Below, piece after piece: positions 36,852 to 45,201 of a DNA stretch of 64,000 bases. Origin of the DNA: Edaphosphingomonas laterariae (GTDB taxonomy: Bacteria; Pseudomonadota; Alphaproteobacteria; Sphingomonadales; Sphingomonadaceae); assembly GCF_900188165.1 (NCBI RefSeq), contig NZ_FZOS01000011.1, positions 60,959 through 124,958 of the forward strand. The letters are read 5' to 3'. A model generated the notes under the pieces. The model did not search any database. It saw nothing but the letters and a program-made list of their open reading frames with translations, and was not told where the DNA came from. The position numbers and the translations under genes are program-made. Numbering within the stretch: the stretch's first letter is position 1; the number at the start of each line of letters is the position of its first letter.

Positions 36852-38584
36852 TCGGCGGCCTCCAGAACGGGTGCGGATTGCGTGCCGCGGACAAGGCGTC
36901 CGGGGCGCGCGGAGGTGGGCGTATCGCGCTCAGCGATGATCGCGCCCGAAACGATCGTGAAATCATATCCTTCGGCGCGCTGATCGAGCCGGCGGCCGCC
37001 GGCGGGCAGGTCATAGCGCACCTCGGGCTTGCACAGCCGCAGCCGATCGAGATCGATGACGTTGATGTCGGCCTTGTAGCCGGGCGCGATCAGGCCGCGA
37101 TCGTGCAGGCCGACGGTGCGGGCCGGATCGTGCGCCAGCATCTTCACCGCCTGGCCGAGCGGCATGCGCGAACCCGTCCTGTCGCGCACCCAATGCTGCA
37201 AGGTGAAGGTGGGGAAGCTGGCATCGCAGATCACGCCATAATGCGCGCCGCCATCGCCCAGGCCGACGACGACATTGGGGTGATCGAGCATGGCCTGCAC
37301 CGCATCGAGCCGCCCTTCGAAGAAGTTGCCGAGCGCGATCAGCAGCATCGCATGGCCATCATCCTCGAGCAGCAGGTCATAGGCGACCTCCTCGGGCGTA
37401 ACCCCGCGCGCCTTGGCGATGGCCGACACGCTCTTGTCGAGCGCGGGTTCATAGTCCGGCTCGTCGGTCAGCAGGAACATCCAGTCCCACGCGCGGCCCA
37501 TCTGGGTCAGCGGATGACCGTCGGCCGGCGCCTCGCGGACCAGCTTCGCGCGGAAATCGGGATCGCGCATTCGCGCCACTTTCTCGGCAAGCGGCAATTG
37601 CGCGATCGCCTGGAATGTCGGGCAGAGCGAGAAGGGGTTGGTCGAAAGTTCCAGCCCGGCGATCATGCCGATCGGGCGCGGGAAGACCTGCGCGGAAAGC
37701 TGCTGGCCTTCGGCGCGCGCATCGTCGAGCATGGCGAGCACCGGTTCCCACAGGCGCGGGCCGGAATTGGGCGCGGCCAGCGTGAAGGTGGCGGGGCGCC
37801 CGGTCTTGCGGATCACCGCGCGCAGCATGGCGATTTCATCGTCCCAGCTGCGCATCGGCACGTCGAGCACGGCCTGGATGATGCCGTCGCCGGCATCGGC
37901 AAGCCCCATCGCCACCGCTTCCAGTTCGGCCTGCGATGCATCGAAGCTCGGGATCTGCTGGCCGGCGGCGGTGCGGTGGATGAAGGTGCGCGAGGTGGCG
38001 AAGCCCAGCGCCCCGGCCTCGATCGCCTGCTTGGCGATCGTCCGCATCCGGGCGAGATCGTCGTCGTTCGCCGCTTCGCGCGCGGCGCCGCGATCGCCCA
38101 TCGCATAGACGCGCAACGGGCTGTGGGGCAGGTAGGCGGCGATGTCGATGTCGCGGGGGCGGGCCTCCAGCGCGTCGAGATATTGGGGGAAGCTTTCCCA
38201 ATGCCAGTCGAGCCCTTCGGCCATGACGACGCCGGGAATATCCTCCACGCCTTCCATCACATTGATCAGCAGATCATGGTCGCCCGGGCGGCAGGGCGCG
38301 AAGCCGACGCCGCAATTGCCGACGACCACCGTGGTCACGCCATGTTGGGACGATGGATTCAAGCGATCGGACCAGATCGCCTGCCCGTCATAATGGGTGT
38401 GGATGTCCACGAAGCCCGGCGCCACGACGCGGCCGGCGACATCAATTTCACGCGCGCCCTGGCCGGCAACCGCGCCCACCGCGACGATGCGATCGCCACG
38501 GATCGCGACATCGCCCACCTGCGGATCGCCACCGCTGCCATCGGCGATCAGCCCGCCGCGCAGCACGAGATCAAATTCGGCCAT
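36848..38584 (-). CDS. D-aminoacylase / N-acyl-D-amino-acid deacylase-like amidohydrolase
   Basis: A 578-residue amidohydrolase. The N-terminal strand domain is [29 protein letters not shown], the metal pair lies in [18 protein letters not shown], and later motifs are [23 protein letters not shown]-like [10 protein letters not shown] and [13 protein letters not shown]. The C-terminal [15 protein letters not shown] closes the composite domain. Members hydrolyse N-acylated D-amino acids or similar amides. It is translationally coupled to the Coq4-family gene, so the two probably act on one pathway. Confidence 0.88.
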   Translation of the reverse strand: MAEFDLVLRGGLIADGSGGDPQVGDVAIRGDRIVAVGAVAGQGAREIDVAGRVVAPGFVDIHTHYDGQAIWSDRLNPSSQHGVTTVVVGNCGVGFAPCRPGDHDLLINVMEGVEDIPGVVMAEGLDWHWESFPQYLDALEARPRDIDIAAYLPHSPLRVYAMGDRGAAREAANDDDLARMRTIAKQAIEAGALGFATSRTFIHRTAAGQQIPSFDASQAELEAVAMGLADAGDGIIQAVLDVPMRSWDDEIAMLRAVIRKTGRPATFTLAAPNSGPRLWEPVLAMLDDARAEGQQLSAQVFPRPIGMIAGLELSTNPFSLCPTFQAIAQLPLAEKVARMRDPDFRAKLVREAPADGHPLTQMGRAWDWMFLLTDEPDYEPALDKSVSAIAKARGVTPEEVAYDLLLEDDGHAMLLIALGNFFEGRLDAVQAMLDHPNVVVGLGDGGAHYGVICDASFPTFTLQHWVRDRTGSRMPLGQAVKMLAHDPARTVGLHDRGLIAPGYKADINVIDLDRLRLCKPEVRYDLPAGGRRLDQRAEGYDFTIVSGAIIAERDTPTSARPGRLVRGTQSAPVLEAAE

Positions 38585-38738
38585 ATCCTCTCACCCATTT
38601 TGCCGAAGTCGCGGCAAGCCCGGGCGGCCGGCCGCGCTCCGATTGTCGGGCAAGACTATGACGGATTATCCGGCTGGCAAGCGATAGTCCGATCGCGACA
38701 TATGTGTTCACCGCGACTCAAAAGCCGCTGGGCGCAAT

Positions 38739-39671
38739 TCACAGTGCGACTTCAAAATCGATGATGGCGCGCGCGCCGACTTTTGCTGTCTCGGCGCGTG
38801 ATTCAACCGTCTGGTTTGCTTCGTTTTTGCCTTTCAGCGTCAGCGCGATCTCGGTGCCGGTCGGCAGTTCATAGCCGGCGACCGTCGGAAAGCGCGTCCA
38901 ATCGGTAAAAGCCCAGGCCCAGGCCGCTGGCGGGCGCCGCGTGCCCCGGATCACGCCGATCAGCTCGGGCGTGCCGCCATTCCGCGAAAGCAGCACGCTG
39001 ACCGGCCCATCTGCGACCACCCGTTTCAGCCGCACGGATATCCATGCCTTGTCGGTGGCGGGCTTGGGCGTCACTTCCGCCGCGCGATCGAACTGCCGGA
39101 AGCCGAGCGCATGCAGGATATTGTAAACGGCGGCGCTGCCACCGGCGAGGATCAACCCGGTCAGGAACTCACCTAACCCGCCGACGGAAAGGCCCGGGGT
39201 GGGGCCGTTGATCGCGACATACAGCCGCTGGACGATATCGAGGTTCAGCACGCTGGCCGTCGCCCAGCCGACCGCGAGCGCGATGACCGATTTCACGCCA
39301 CGGCGGTCGAAATACATCAGGAAGGGCCGCCAGTTGAAGATCAGGGCGAGCGCGGATTCCAGCAATATGGCGATGACGAGCGTGGCGAAGAGTATCTGGG
39401 CCATTTCGGCATAAACATGGGGGTTGAATGTCGGGTCGCTGTGCCCGAATCGCTCGCTGCCGGGCGCCGCTTCGCGCGTCAGCCCGCTGCTTTCCAGCGT
39501 CGTCGGTACGTGGCGGTTATCGACGATGACGGGCAGGTTGCTGCCCTGCGCGAGTGCCGGCCCGATCGGCACATGGCAGGCTAGTACCAGCCAAATGGCG
39601 ATGATCGCCGCCTTCGGCCCGCCGCACCCTGTGCCCCCCGATCGTTTCATGCGCCGCGTCTTTCCTGTCAC
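38739..39671 (-). CDS. Hypothetical membrane protein
   Basis: A protein of up to 310 residues (or 302 from an inner ATG at 39647). It has an N-terminal signal-like helix (IIAIWLVLACHVPIGPALA) followed by a short loop and three membrane segments (about residues 92-112, 128-148 and 166-190). A 110-residue C-terminal beta-rich domain ends with VGARAIIDFEVAL. I do not recognise a family. Neighbours are an amidohydrolase upstream on the map and a lipoprotein downstream, with a terminator-like hairpin separating it from the latter. Confidence 0.7.
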   Translation of the reverse strand: MTGKTRRMKRSGGTGCGGPKAAIIAIWLVLACHVPIGPALAQGSNLPVIVDNRHVPTTLESSGLTREAAPGSERFGHSDPTFNPHVYAEMAQILFATLVIAILLESALALIFNWRPFLMYFDRRGVKSVIALAVGWATASVLNLDIVQRLYVAINGPTPGLSVGGLGEFLTGLILAGGSAAVYNILHALGFRQFDRAAEVTPKPATDKAWISVRLKRVVADGPVSVLLSRNGGTPELIGVIRGTRRPPAAWAWAFTDWTRFPTVAGYELPTGTEIALTLKGKNEANQTVESRAETAKVGARAIIDFEVAL

Positions 39672-39715
39672 GGATTGACGCGGCGATTATCGGCATGGGG
39701 CCAGCCGGCCAATTA

Positions 39716-39741
39716 GAACCGTCTCCGAAACGGAGCGGTTC
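39716..39741. terminator. Hairpin, possible terminator of the lipoprotein gene
   Basis: GAACCGtCTCCG and CGGAGCGGTTC pair with one bulged base around an AAA loop, 9 nt beyond the lipoprotein stop on the minus strand. No strong T tract is present, so termination is a guess. Confidence 0.4.
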
Positions 39742-39749
39742 CGGGCGCC

Positions 39750-40103
39750 TTATTCCTGCACGGTCGCTTCGTTGCCGGCCGTGTAATCGCGGGATACGCG
39801 CGCGGTCATGCCGGTGGCTTCGGCGTCGTCGATCATCTGCGCGTCGGGCTCCACGGGCGGCGGGGGCGGCGTGGCGGCGGCCTGGTTCGCCGCCGGTTCG
39901 ACGATGTTGGGCACCTCGTCCACCGGCTCGATCACGTTGACGGGCGCTTCCACCTCGTCGGGAACGAGTTCCGCGGCGTTGAGATCATTGACGACGGCGT
40001 CCTCATCGGACGTGCCGGAGCAGCCCGCGAGCAGCGCGATCGCGGCGGCGGCGCTCGCCGCGACAAGGCGGCGGCGGATGGTGGAGCTGTGCATCATGGT
40101 CAT
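39750..40103 (-). CDS. Small acidic proline-rich lipoprotein
   Basis: A 117-residue protein with a classical lipoprotein signal: basic N-terminus, hydrophobic stretch and the lipobox LLAGC (lipidated Cys about residue 28). The mature part is acidic and Pro/Val-rich (VEAPVNVIEPVDEVPNIVEP and TPPPPPVEP), suggesting an extended linker rather than an enzyme. It lies 9 nt downstream of the L,D-transpeptidase gene on the same strand and is probably co-transcribed, consistent with an envelope role. Confidence 0.82.
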   Translation of the reverse strand: MTMMHSSTIRRRLVAASAAAAIALLAGCSGTSDEDAVVNDLNAAELVPDEVEAPVNVIEPVDEVPNIVEPAANQAAATPPPPPVEPDAQMIDDAEATGMTARVSRDYTAGNEATVQE

Positions 40104-40112
40104 TCCCCTTTG

Positions 40113-41624
40113 TTATCGTGCGGCAAGCGACTGGCGCGCCGAACGCGCCTCGATCTTGTCCGCCAACAGGCTGTCCCATTCATAGGGATCGGCACGGAAG
40201 CTCGTCGGGCCGGTCGAACTGGCGAAGGCCGTCCAGTAGAGCAGATAGACCGCGACCGGCTGGGTCAGCCGCGCGCGCACCGTCTTGCCGGCGTCCACTG
40301 CCGTTTCGATCGCGTCGCCGCTCCAGGCCGGTTCGTTGCTGAGCAGCCGCTCCGCCAGCTCGGCCGGCTTTTCCAGCCGGACGCAGCCATGGCTCGCCAG
40401 CCGGCTGTAGCGCGAAAAGCCCGCCTGCGCCGGCGTGTCGTGCAGATAGACCGCGAAATTATTGTCGAAATCGAACTTGTAGCGGCCAAGCGCGCTCGAC
40501 GGGCCCGATGCCTGCTGCAGGCGCCGTCCGCCGCCATCAAGCGGGATGACCCTGAAACCGTTGCGCTTCAGATAGCCGGGGCTGGCCTTTTCCTTGGGCC
40601 AGAGCTCCTTCGTCGCGATCGACTGCGGCACGTTCCATGGCGGGTTGAGCACGATGCTGTGGATCGACGACTGGAGCATCGGCGTCTCGTCGCCCGGCCG
40701 CCCCGTCACCGCCTTCATCGATGCCACCGGGGCATCGCCGTCGAACATGGTGAGGACGGCGGCGGCGATGTTCACCTGAATGCGATCCTTGGGCAGTTCC
40801 GGCGGCAGCCAGCGCCACCGTTCCATGTTCGCCATGATCTGCCGGACGCGGGCATGAACGGGCACGTTGAGCGCGGCGAGCGTCTGGCCGGAAACGAGCC
40901 CGCTGGGGTTGAGGCCATAGCGGCGCTGCGCCCGGCGCACGGCCTCGAGCAGCGCGGTATCGAACTTGTCGCCCGTCGCCGCGAGTTCCTTGTCCTCGAT
41001 CGCGATGCGCTTGCGCACCTCGGCCACGCGCGGGCCGCTCATGCCGAAGCTGAGGTCGGGGCCGGCGGAGATGGCAGACCAGCCGCCCGATTGCTCAAGC
41101 GCGCGATAGGTGCCCAGCGCCTGCTGCAAGCCGTCATAGCCGGCATAAGGCGGCGGCAGCGATGCGATCCACGCGGCCAGCCGATCGCGCTTCACCGCAT
41201 CGGCGAAGGCGGGCAGGGGATCATAGGCCACCGGCCGCAAGCCCCAGTCCTTGCGGAAGTCGGACGGGTCGAGCCGGCCGGTGCGCACCGCGCGGGCATG
41301 ATCAAGCGCCGCGCGGACAAGCGCGTTGTTGCTGCTCGTATCCGGCGCGACCTCGGTGTCGCGCAGCCCCTGCGCCACCGCGTCGCGACGGATGAGATCG
41401 GCCAGCTCGCGCGCCTGCTGGTCGCTGAGCGTGGGCAGGATCACCGGCGGCGGTGGCGGAGGGGGCGGCGGCGCCATGATCACGGGGGCGGCGGGCACTG
41501 CCGGCGCCACGCTGTTCTGCGCCAGAGCGGCATCCGCCAGGATGAGCGACGTAAGCGGCAGGGCGGCGGCCGCCCCCGATATCGTCCGCATCGCATTCCG
41601 CATCGTGAACCCGCTCTTTTCCAT
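40113..41624 (-). CDS. YcbB-type L,D-transpeptidase
   Basis: About 503 residues. A signal-like N-terminus (NAMRTISGAAAALPLTSLILADAALA) is followed by a nine-proline run and a long helical scaffold domain. A peptidoglycan-binding fold (MSGPRVAEVRKRIAIED) and a C-terminal YkuD catalytic domain complete it. The active site is RLASHGCVRLEKP. YcbB-type enzymes make 3-3 crosslinks in peptidoglycan. The start is uncertain: ATG 41624, or 41603 with GAGCGGG upstream. Unlike most of the window, the Pro-rich linker gives a simple GGC/GGT repeat on the plus strand. Confidence 0.88.
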   Translation of the reverse strand: MEKSGFTMRNAMRTISGAAAALPLTSLILADAALAQNSVAPAVPAAPVIMAPPPPPPPPPVILPTLSDQQARELADLIRRDAVAQGLRDTEVAPDTSSNNALVRAALDHARAVRTGRLDPSDFRKDWGLRPVAYDPLPAFADAVKRDRLAAWIASLPPPYAGYDGLQQALGTYRALEQSGGWSAISAGPDLSFGMSGPRVAEVRKRIAIEDKELAATGDKFDTALLEAVRRAQRRYGLNPSGLVSGQTLAALNVPVHARVRQIMANMERWRWLPPELPKDRIQVNIAAAVLTMFDGDAPVASMKAVTGRPGDETPMLQSSIHSIVLNPPWNVPQSIATKELWPKEKASPGYLKRNGFRVIPLDGGGRRLQQASGPSSALGRYKFDFDNNFAVYLHDTPAQAGFSRYSRLASHGCVRLEKPAELAERLLSNEPAWSGDAIETAVDAGKTVRARLTQPVAVYLLYWTAFASSTGPTSFRADPYEWDSLLADKIEARSARQSLAAR

Positions 41625-41796
41625 ACGCACGTTCGTTACCCCAATCGATTGGCCCCCTTGCCTGGGGGAGCAACCCTGATCCACATTCCAGGTTGATTCA
41701 GCCTGAACCGCCGAAGGTTAGGATGAACGGAGGGCCGGACGCCAGCCCGAAGCGCGGATTTCCTGTTTCGCCGGTCCGTCAGCAGGGGAACCGCGC

Positions 41797-42150
41797 ATGG
41801 CGATCCGCATCAAGCGTGTCTATGAACCCCCGGCGGCCGAAGACGGCCAGCGCATCCTGGTCGATCGCGTCTGGCCGCGCGGCGTGCGCCGTGACGATGC
41901 CGCGCTGGCCCTGTGGCTGAAGGACATCGCACCCTCCACCGAACTGCGCCGCTGGTTCGGCCATGATCCCGCCCGTTGGGCGGAATTCCGCCGCCGCTAT
42001 CGTGCCGAGCTGGATGCCATGCCGAGCGTGGTGGCCCGCCTGCGCGATCTTGCCGCCGCCGGCGACGTGACCCTGCTCTATGGCGCGCGCGATACGGCGC
42101 ATAATCAGGCGGTGGCGCTTGCCGATTATCTGGCCGATCGGCTGCGCTAG
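41797..42150 (+). CDS. DUF488 family protein
   Basis: A 117-residue protein with the DUF488 hallmarks RIKRVYEP and ILVDRVWPRGVRRDD, a later LWLKDIAPSTELRRWFGHDPARWAEF and the C-terminal VTLLYGARDTAHNQAVALADYL. The biochemical role is not known; family members are small, cytoplasmic and often annotated as uncharacterised. The start ATG follows a short GGGGAACC stretch. The TAG stop (42148-42150) is also the first three bases of repeat copy D. Confidence 0.9.
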   Translation: MAIRIKRVYEPPAAEDGQRILVDRVWPRGVRRDDAALALWLKDIAPSTELRRWFGHDPARWAEFRRRYRAELDAMPSVVARLRDLAAAGDVTLLYGARDTAHNQAVALADYLADRLR

Positions 42151-42250
42151 AGCATTTTCCGACCCGGCTGCGGCGGCTCGAACGCTCCAAACTTTTGGTT
42201 CGCCGCGCTTTCCGCGTCAGCAGGCGATTCCGCCTGCCTGGAAAACGCTC
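42148..42250. repeat. 105-bp structured palindromic repeat, copy D (diverged)
   Basis: It begins TAGAGCATTTTCC and ends GGAAAACGCTC. It is the most diverged copy. The second hairpin reads AGCAGGCG / CGCCTGCC instead of AGCAGGTG / CACCTGCT, with one compensating base-pair change (T-A to C-G). The TAG is the DUF488 stop codon. It lies just beyond the end of the convergent SDR gene. Confidence 0.88.
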
Positions 42251-42262
42251 AGGACCAGCCCG

Positions 42263-43018
42263 TCACCAGACGGTGAAGCCGCCGTCGATCGTGATCGCCT
42301 GCCCGGTCATGTAGGACGCGCCTTCGCTGCACAGCCACACCACCGCATCGGCGATTTCGCGCGGCGCGCCCAGCCGGCCCATCGGCGTCGCCTGCGTCAG
42401 CTGCGCCATGTGCGACTGGTGGACGGGATCGTCGGTGATCGCGGTGCCGCCGATCCCGCCGGGGCAGATCGCGTTCACCCGGATGCCCTGCGCCGCATAA
42501 TCCATCGCCACCGCCTTGGTGAGCCCGACGACGCCGAACTTGGACGCCGAATAGGCGCTGAGGCCGGGCGCGCTGACCACGCCCATGGTGGAGGATGTGT
42601 TGACGATCGCGCCGCCGCCCTGCGCCAGCATCTGCCGGCATTCATATTTCATGCACAGCCACACGCCCTTCAGGTTGACCGCGATCATGCGATCCCAGTC
42701 CGCTTCGTCCATGTCCGCGATCGGGCGGCCCGGCGGGGCGATGCCGGCATTGTTGAAGGCATGGTCGATCCGGCCGAAGGCGGCGACGCCTGCCGCCACC
42801 ATCGCTTCCACCTGATCGGCCGCGGTGATGTCGCAGGGCGTGAAGATCGCCCTCGCGCCGGCCGCTTCGATCAGATGGGCGGTCTCTTCGCCGGCAACCC
42901 GGTTAACATCGGCCAGCACGACATGGGTGCCGGCCTTGGCGAAGGCGATGGCGGCGGCGCGCCCGATGCCCGATCCGCCGCCGGTGACGATGGCTGTGCG
43001 ATGGTCCACGCTACCCAT
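42263..43018 (-). CDS. SDR-family oxidoreductase
   Basis: A 251-residue classical short-chain dehydrogenase. The cofactor motif is VTGGGSGIGRAAA, with NNAGIAPPGRP and the catalytic pair in NTSSTMGVVSAPGLSAYSASKFG (Ser, Tyr, Lys). LCSEGASYMTGQAITIDGGFTVW closes it. The Asp after the second strand (VVLADVN) suggests NAD(H) preference. It lies 12 nt from the amidohydrolase gene on the same strand and is probably co-transcribed with it. The substrate is unknown. Confidence 0.92.
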   Translation of the reverse strand: MGSVDHRTAIVTGGGSGIGRAAAIAFAKAGTHVVLADVNRVAGEETAHLIEAAGARAIFTPCDITAADQVEAMVAAGVAAFGRIDHAFNNAGIAPPGRPIADMDEADWDRMIAVNLKGVWLCMKYECRQMLAQGGGAIVNTSSTMGVVSAPGLSAYSASKFGVVGLTKAVAMDYAAQGIRVNAICPGGIGGTAITDDPVHQSHMAQLTQATPMGRLGAPREIADAVVWLCSEGASYMTGQAITIDGGFTVW

Positions 43019-43030
43019 GCCTCCTGCCGG

Positions 43031-45061
43031 TCAGCGCGCCGTGGCCGGCGTCACCTTCGGCGCGGGGGCGAAGGGCTTGATGCCGAAATTGGGGTAAACC
43101 TCGCTCGGGAAATAGAAGACGCCGTCCTTCGCCACCATCGAGATCGTCTTGATCGCCTTCAGGTCGCGCGTTGGATCGCCGGGGATCAGGAAGAAATCGG
43201 CGAGCTTGCCTTTCTCGATCGATCCCAGCCGCTGGTCCTGCCCCAGATAGGCGGCCATGTCCCATGTCGCGCGCTTCAGGATCTGGGCGGGCGTCATCCC
43301 CACCTTCTGATAGAGTTCCAGCTCGCGATGATAGGTGAAGGAGCCGCCGGTATCGGTGCCCGGCACGATCAGCACGCCGCGATCGTTGAGCATCTTCACC
43401 GTCGCCACGATCTTGTCGAACGCGGCGCGATAGGCCGCGTCGTCGCCCGGCGCCGACGTGTCGACCATCGCCTTGCGCGCGCCGCGCTGGAAGCCGATCG
43501 GCATATGATCGAGATAATCGACCGCGCCGGGCGGCATCTGGCCGTCGCGATTCTGGGTCAGCATCTCGTGGATGCCGAGCGTCACGTCGATCGCCAGCTT
43601 GCGTTCCGCCATCGCTGCGATCGTCGCCTGCACCTTCGCGCTGTTGAGGTCGAGCGTCTGGAGCCGCTTGAGCGCGGTCAGGCGGAGCAGCGTGCGCGTA
43701 TCTTCCTTGGGTTGCAGCACCCAGCCGAGCATGAACTGGTTGATGTGCGTCATCTCGTCATAGCCGGCGGCGATCATCGCATCGGCGCTGGAGAAAGCGG
43801 GAACATGGCCCGCCACGCGCAGGCCCAGCCGATGCGCCTCGGCCACCACGGCGGGCACCCAGGCCGGGTTCATGCTGTTATAGACCTTGATCTGCCAATA
43901 GCCGCGCGCCGCATACCAGCGCACCGCATCCACCGCCTGCGCCTCGCTTTCGACGACGATGCCGTTATTGGCGTTGAACGGGCTGCGCCCTTCAAGGAAG
44001 CCGCTGCGCACGACATGCGGGCCGGCGATCACCCCGCCGTCGATGCGTTCGATCAGCTTGTCGAGCACGGCATTGTCATTGCCCATGTCGCGCACGGTGG
44101 TGATGCCGGCCATCAGGTTGAGCAGCGCATCATCCTGCGAGATGTGGGCGTGCATTTCATACATGCCGGCGACCAGCGTGCCGCCCGCGCCGTCGATCGT
44201 CACCTCGCCGGGGGTGGCCGGGCTGTCGAGCGGTTCGATCGCGGCGATCTCGCGGCCGTTGACCAGCACCGCCACCGGCGCGGTCAGCGCCTGCGTCCTG
44301 GGATCGAACAGGCGGACATTGCGGATGCGGACGGGCGCCGCATAAGCGTGGGCGACCTTCTTCTGGATCGCGACATAGCGATCGGTGGACCATTTGGCGG
44401 CAAGGCCGCGCAGCCGTTCCTCCTCGCCCTCATAACCCTGGCGGACGACGATGAATTCGGGCGTGACGAAACCGAACATGCCGCCCTGCGCGTCCAGCAG
44501 CACGGTATCGGGGTTGAGGTCGGTGCCGGTCAGTTCATAGGCCGTCACGGTCTCCGGGCCGGGCTTGCCGGCCACCTGCAGCACGTCGCCTTTGGCCAGG
44601 CGCAGCGTGCCGCCGGGCAGCGTGGGCAAGGTGCCGTCCGCATCCTTCAGCAGCGCGCGGGCATAGAGGCCAAGCGCCCATGGGCTGGCTGACTGGCCGA
44701 CATAGAGGCTGGGTTCGGCGAGCCGGGCGCTGCCGGGTCCGGTTGAATCCGTCCACGTCGCCGTCCGGCCCTTGATCGCGAATTGTTCGGCCACCTTGCT
44801 GCCGAAGGTGGTGGCGCCGCTGATCGTCCATGCGGCGGGCAGCCCATCCGCGCCGACGCGCAGCGTTTCCGCGATCGTCGGCCCGCGCCCGTTATTCTTG
44901 AAATCATAATCGATGACGGTGGTGTCGCCGTTCGTGTCGGCATTGAGGTGGCCGACATTGCGGCCGCCGAAAATCACGGTGAAGCGCTCGGGCGCCGCGG
45001 AGGCGATGGTGGGGAGGAGCGCGGCGGAAAGGCACAGGGCCAGGCGGAGCGAGGTCTTCAT
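43031..45061 (-). CDS. Secreted amidohydrolase (imidazolonepropionase-like)
   Basis: A 676-residue protein with a signal peptide (TSLRLALCLSAALLPTIASA). About 200 residues of a beta-rich N-terminal domain follow, then an amidohydrolase barrel: VAGMYEMHAHISQDDALLNLMAGITTVRDMGND, with the first metal motif as HAH, GLRVAGHVPAF and IVPGTDTGGSFTYH. The C-terminal LGSIEKGKLADFFLIPGDPTRDL is typical of prolidase- or imidazolonepropionase-like peptidases. It is divergent from a TonB-dependent receptor, so the two may be co-regulated around uptake of a peptide-like or siderophore compound. Confidence 0.85.
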   Translation of the reverse strand: MKTSLRLALCLSAALLPTIASAAPERFTVIFGGRNVGHLNADTNGDTTVIDYDFKNNGRGPTIAETLRVGADGLPAAWTISGATTFGSKVAEQFAIKGRTATWTDSTGPGSARLAEPSLYVGQSASPWALGLYARALLKDADGTLPTLPGGTLRLAKGDVLQVAGKPGPETVTAYELTGTDLNPDTVLLDAQGGMFGFVTPEFIVVRQGYEGEEERLRGLAAKWSTDRYVAIQKKVAHAYAAPVRIRNVRLFDPRTQALTAPVAVLVNGREIAAIEPLDSPATPGEVTIDGAGGTLVAGMYEMHAHISQDDALLNLMAGITTVRDMGNDNAVLDKLIERIDGGVIAGPHVVRSGFLEGRSPFNANNGIVVESEAQAVDAVRWYAARGYWQIKVYNSMNPAWVPAVVAEAHRLGLRVAGHVPAFSSADAMIAAGYDEMTHINQFMLGWVLQPKEDTRTLLRLTALKRLQTLDLNSAKVQATIAAMAERKLAIDVTLGIHEMLTQNRDGQMPPGAVDYLDHMPIGFQRGARKAMVDTSAPGDDAAYRAAFDKIVATVKMLNDRGVLIVPGTDTGGSFTYHRELELYQKVGMTPAQILKRATWDMAAYLGQDQRLGSIEKGKLADFFLIPGDPTRDLKAIKTISMVAKDGVFYFPSEVYPNFGIKPFAPAPKVTPATAR

Positions 45062-45137
45062 AAGCCCGGTAAATCATGGTGCGTGCGGGAAATAAAGGGC
45101 CTGCGACCGTTGCTATCGCGAGCTTCTTTCACAAGCC

Positions 45138-45155
45138 TGCGATTGATTTGCATTA
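45138..45155 (+). promoter_or_regulatory. Possible iron-regulator (Fur-type) box upstream of the TonB receptor
   Basis: TGCGATTGATTTGCATTA is an AT-rich imperfect palindrome (TGC..GCA core) about 50 nt before the receptor start. Fur-type boxes often look like this in alphaproteobacteria, but the match is loose. The function is inferred mostly from the gene it precedes. Confidence 0.35.
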
Positions 45156-45201
45156 GTCCCCCTGCTAGCGGCGCGCTCTGGCCCAAAGGGGAAGAATTCA
45201 G

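Noticed and set aside
41440..41480. GGC/GGT microsatellite
   Set aside because: It is the nine-proline linker of the YcbB-type L,D-transpeptidase on the other strand.
42080..44692. Plus-strand 870-codon open frame over the SDR and amidohydrolase genes
   Set aside because: It crosses two well-supported minus-strand genes and repeat copy D, and its product is a His/Arg-rich low-complexity string.
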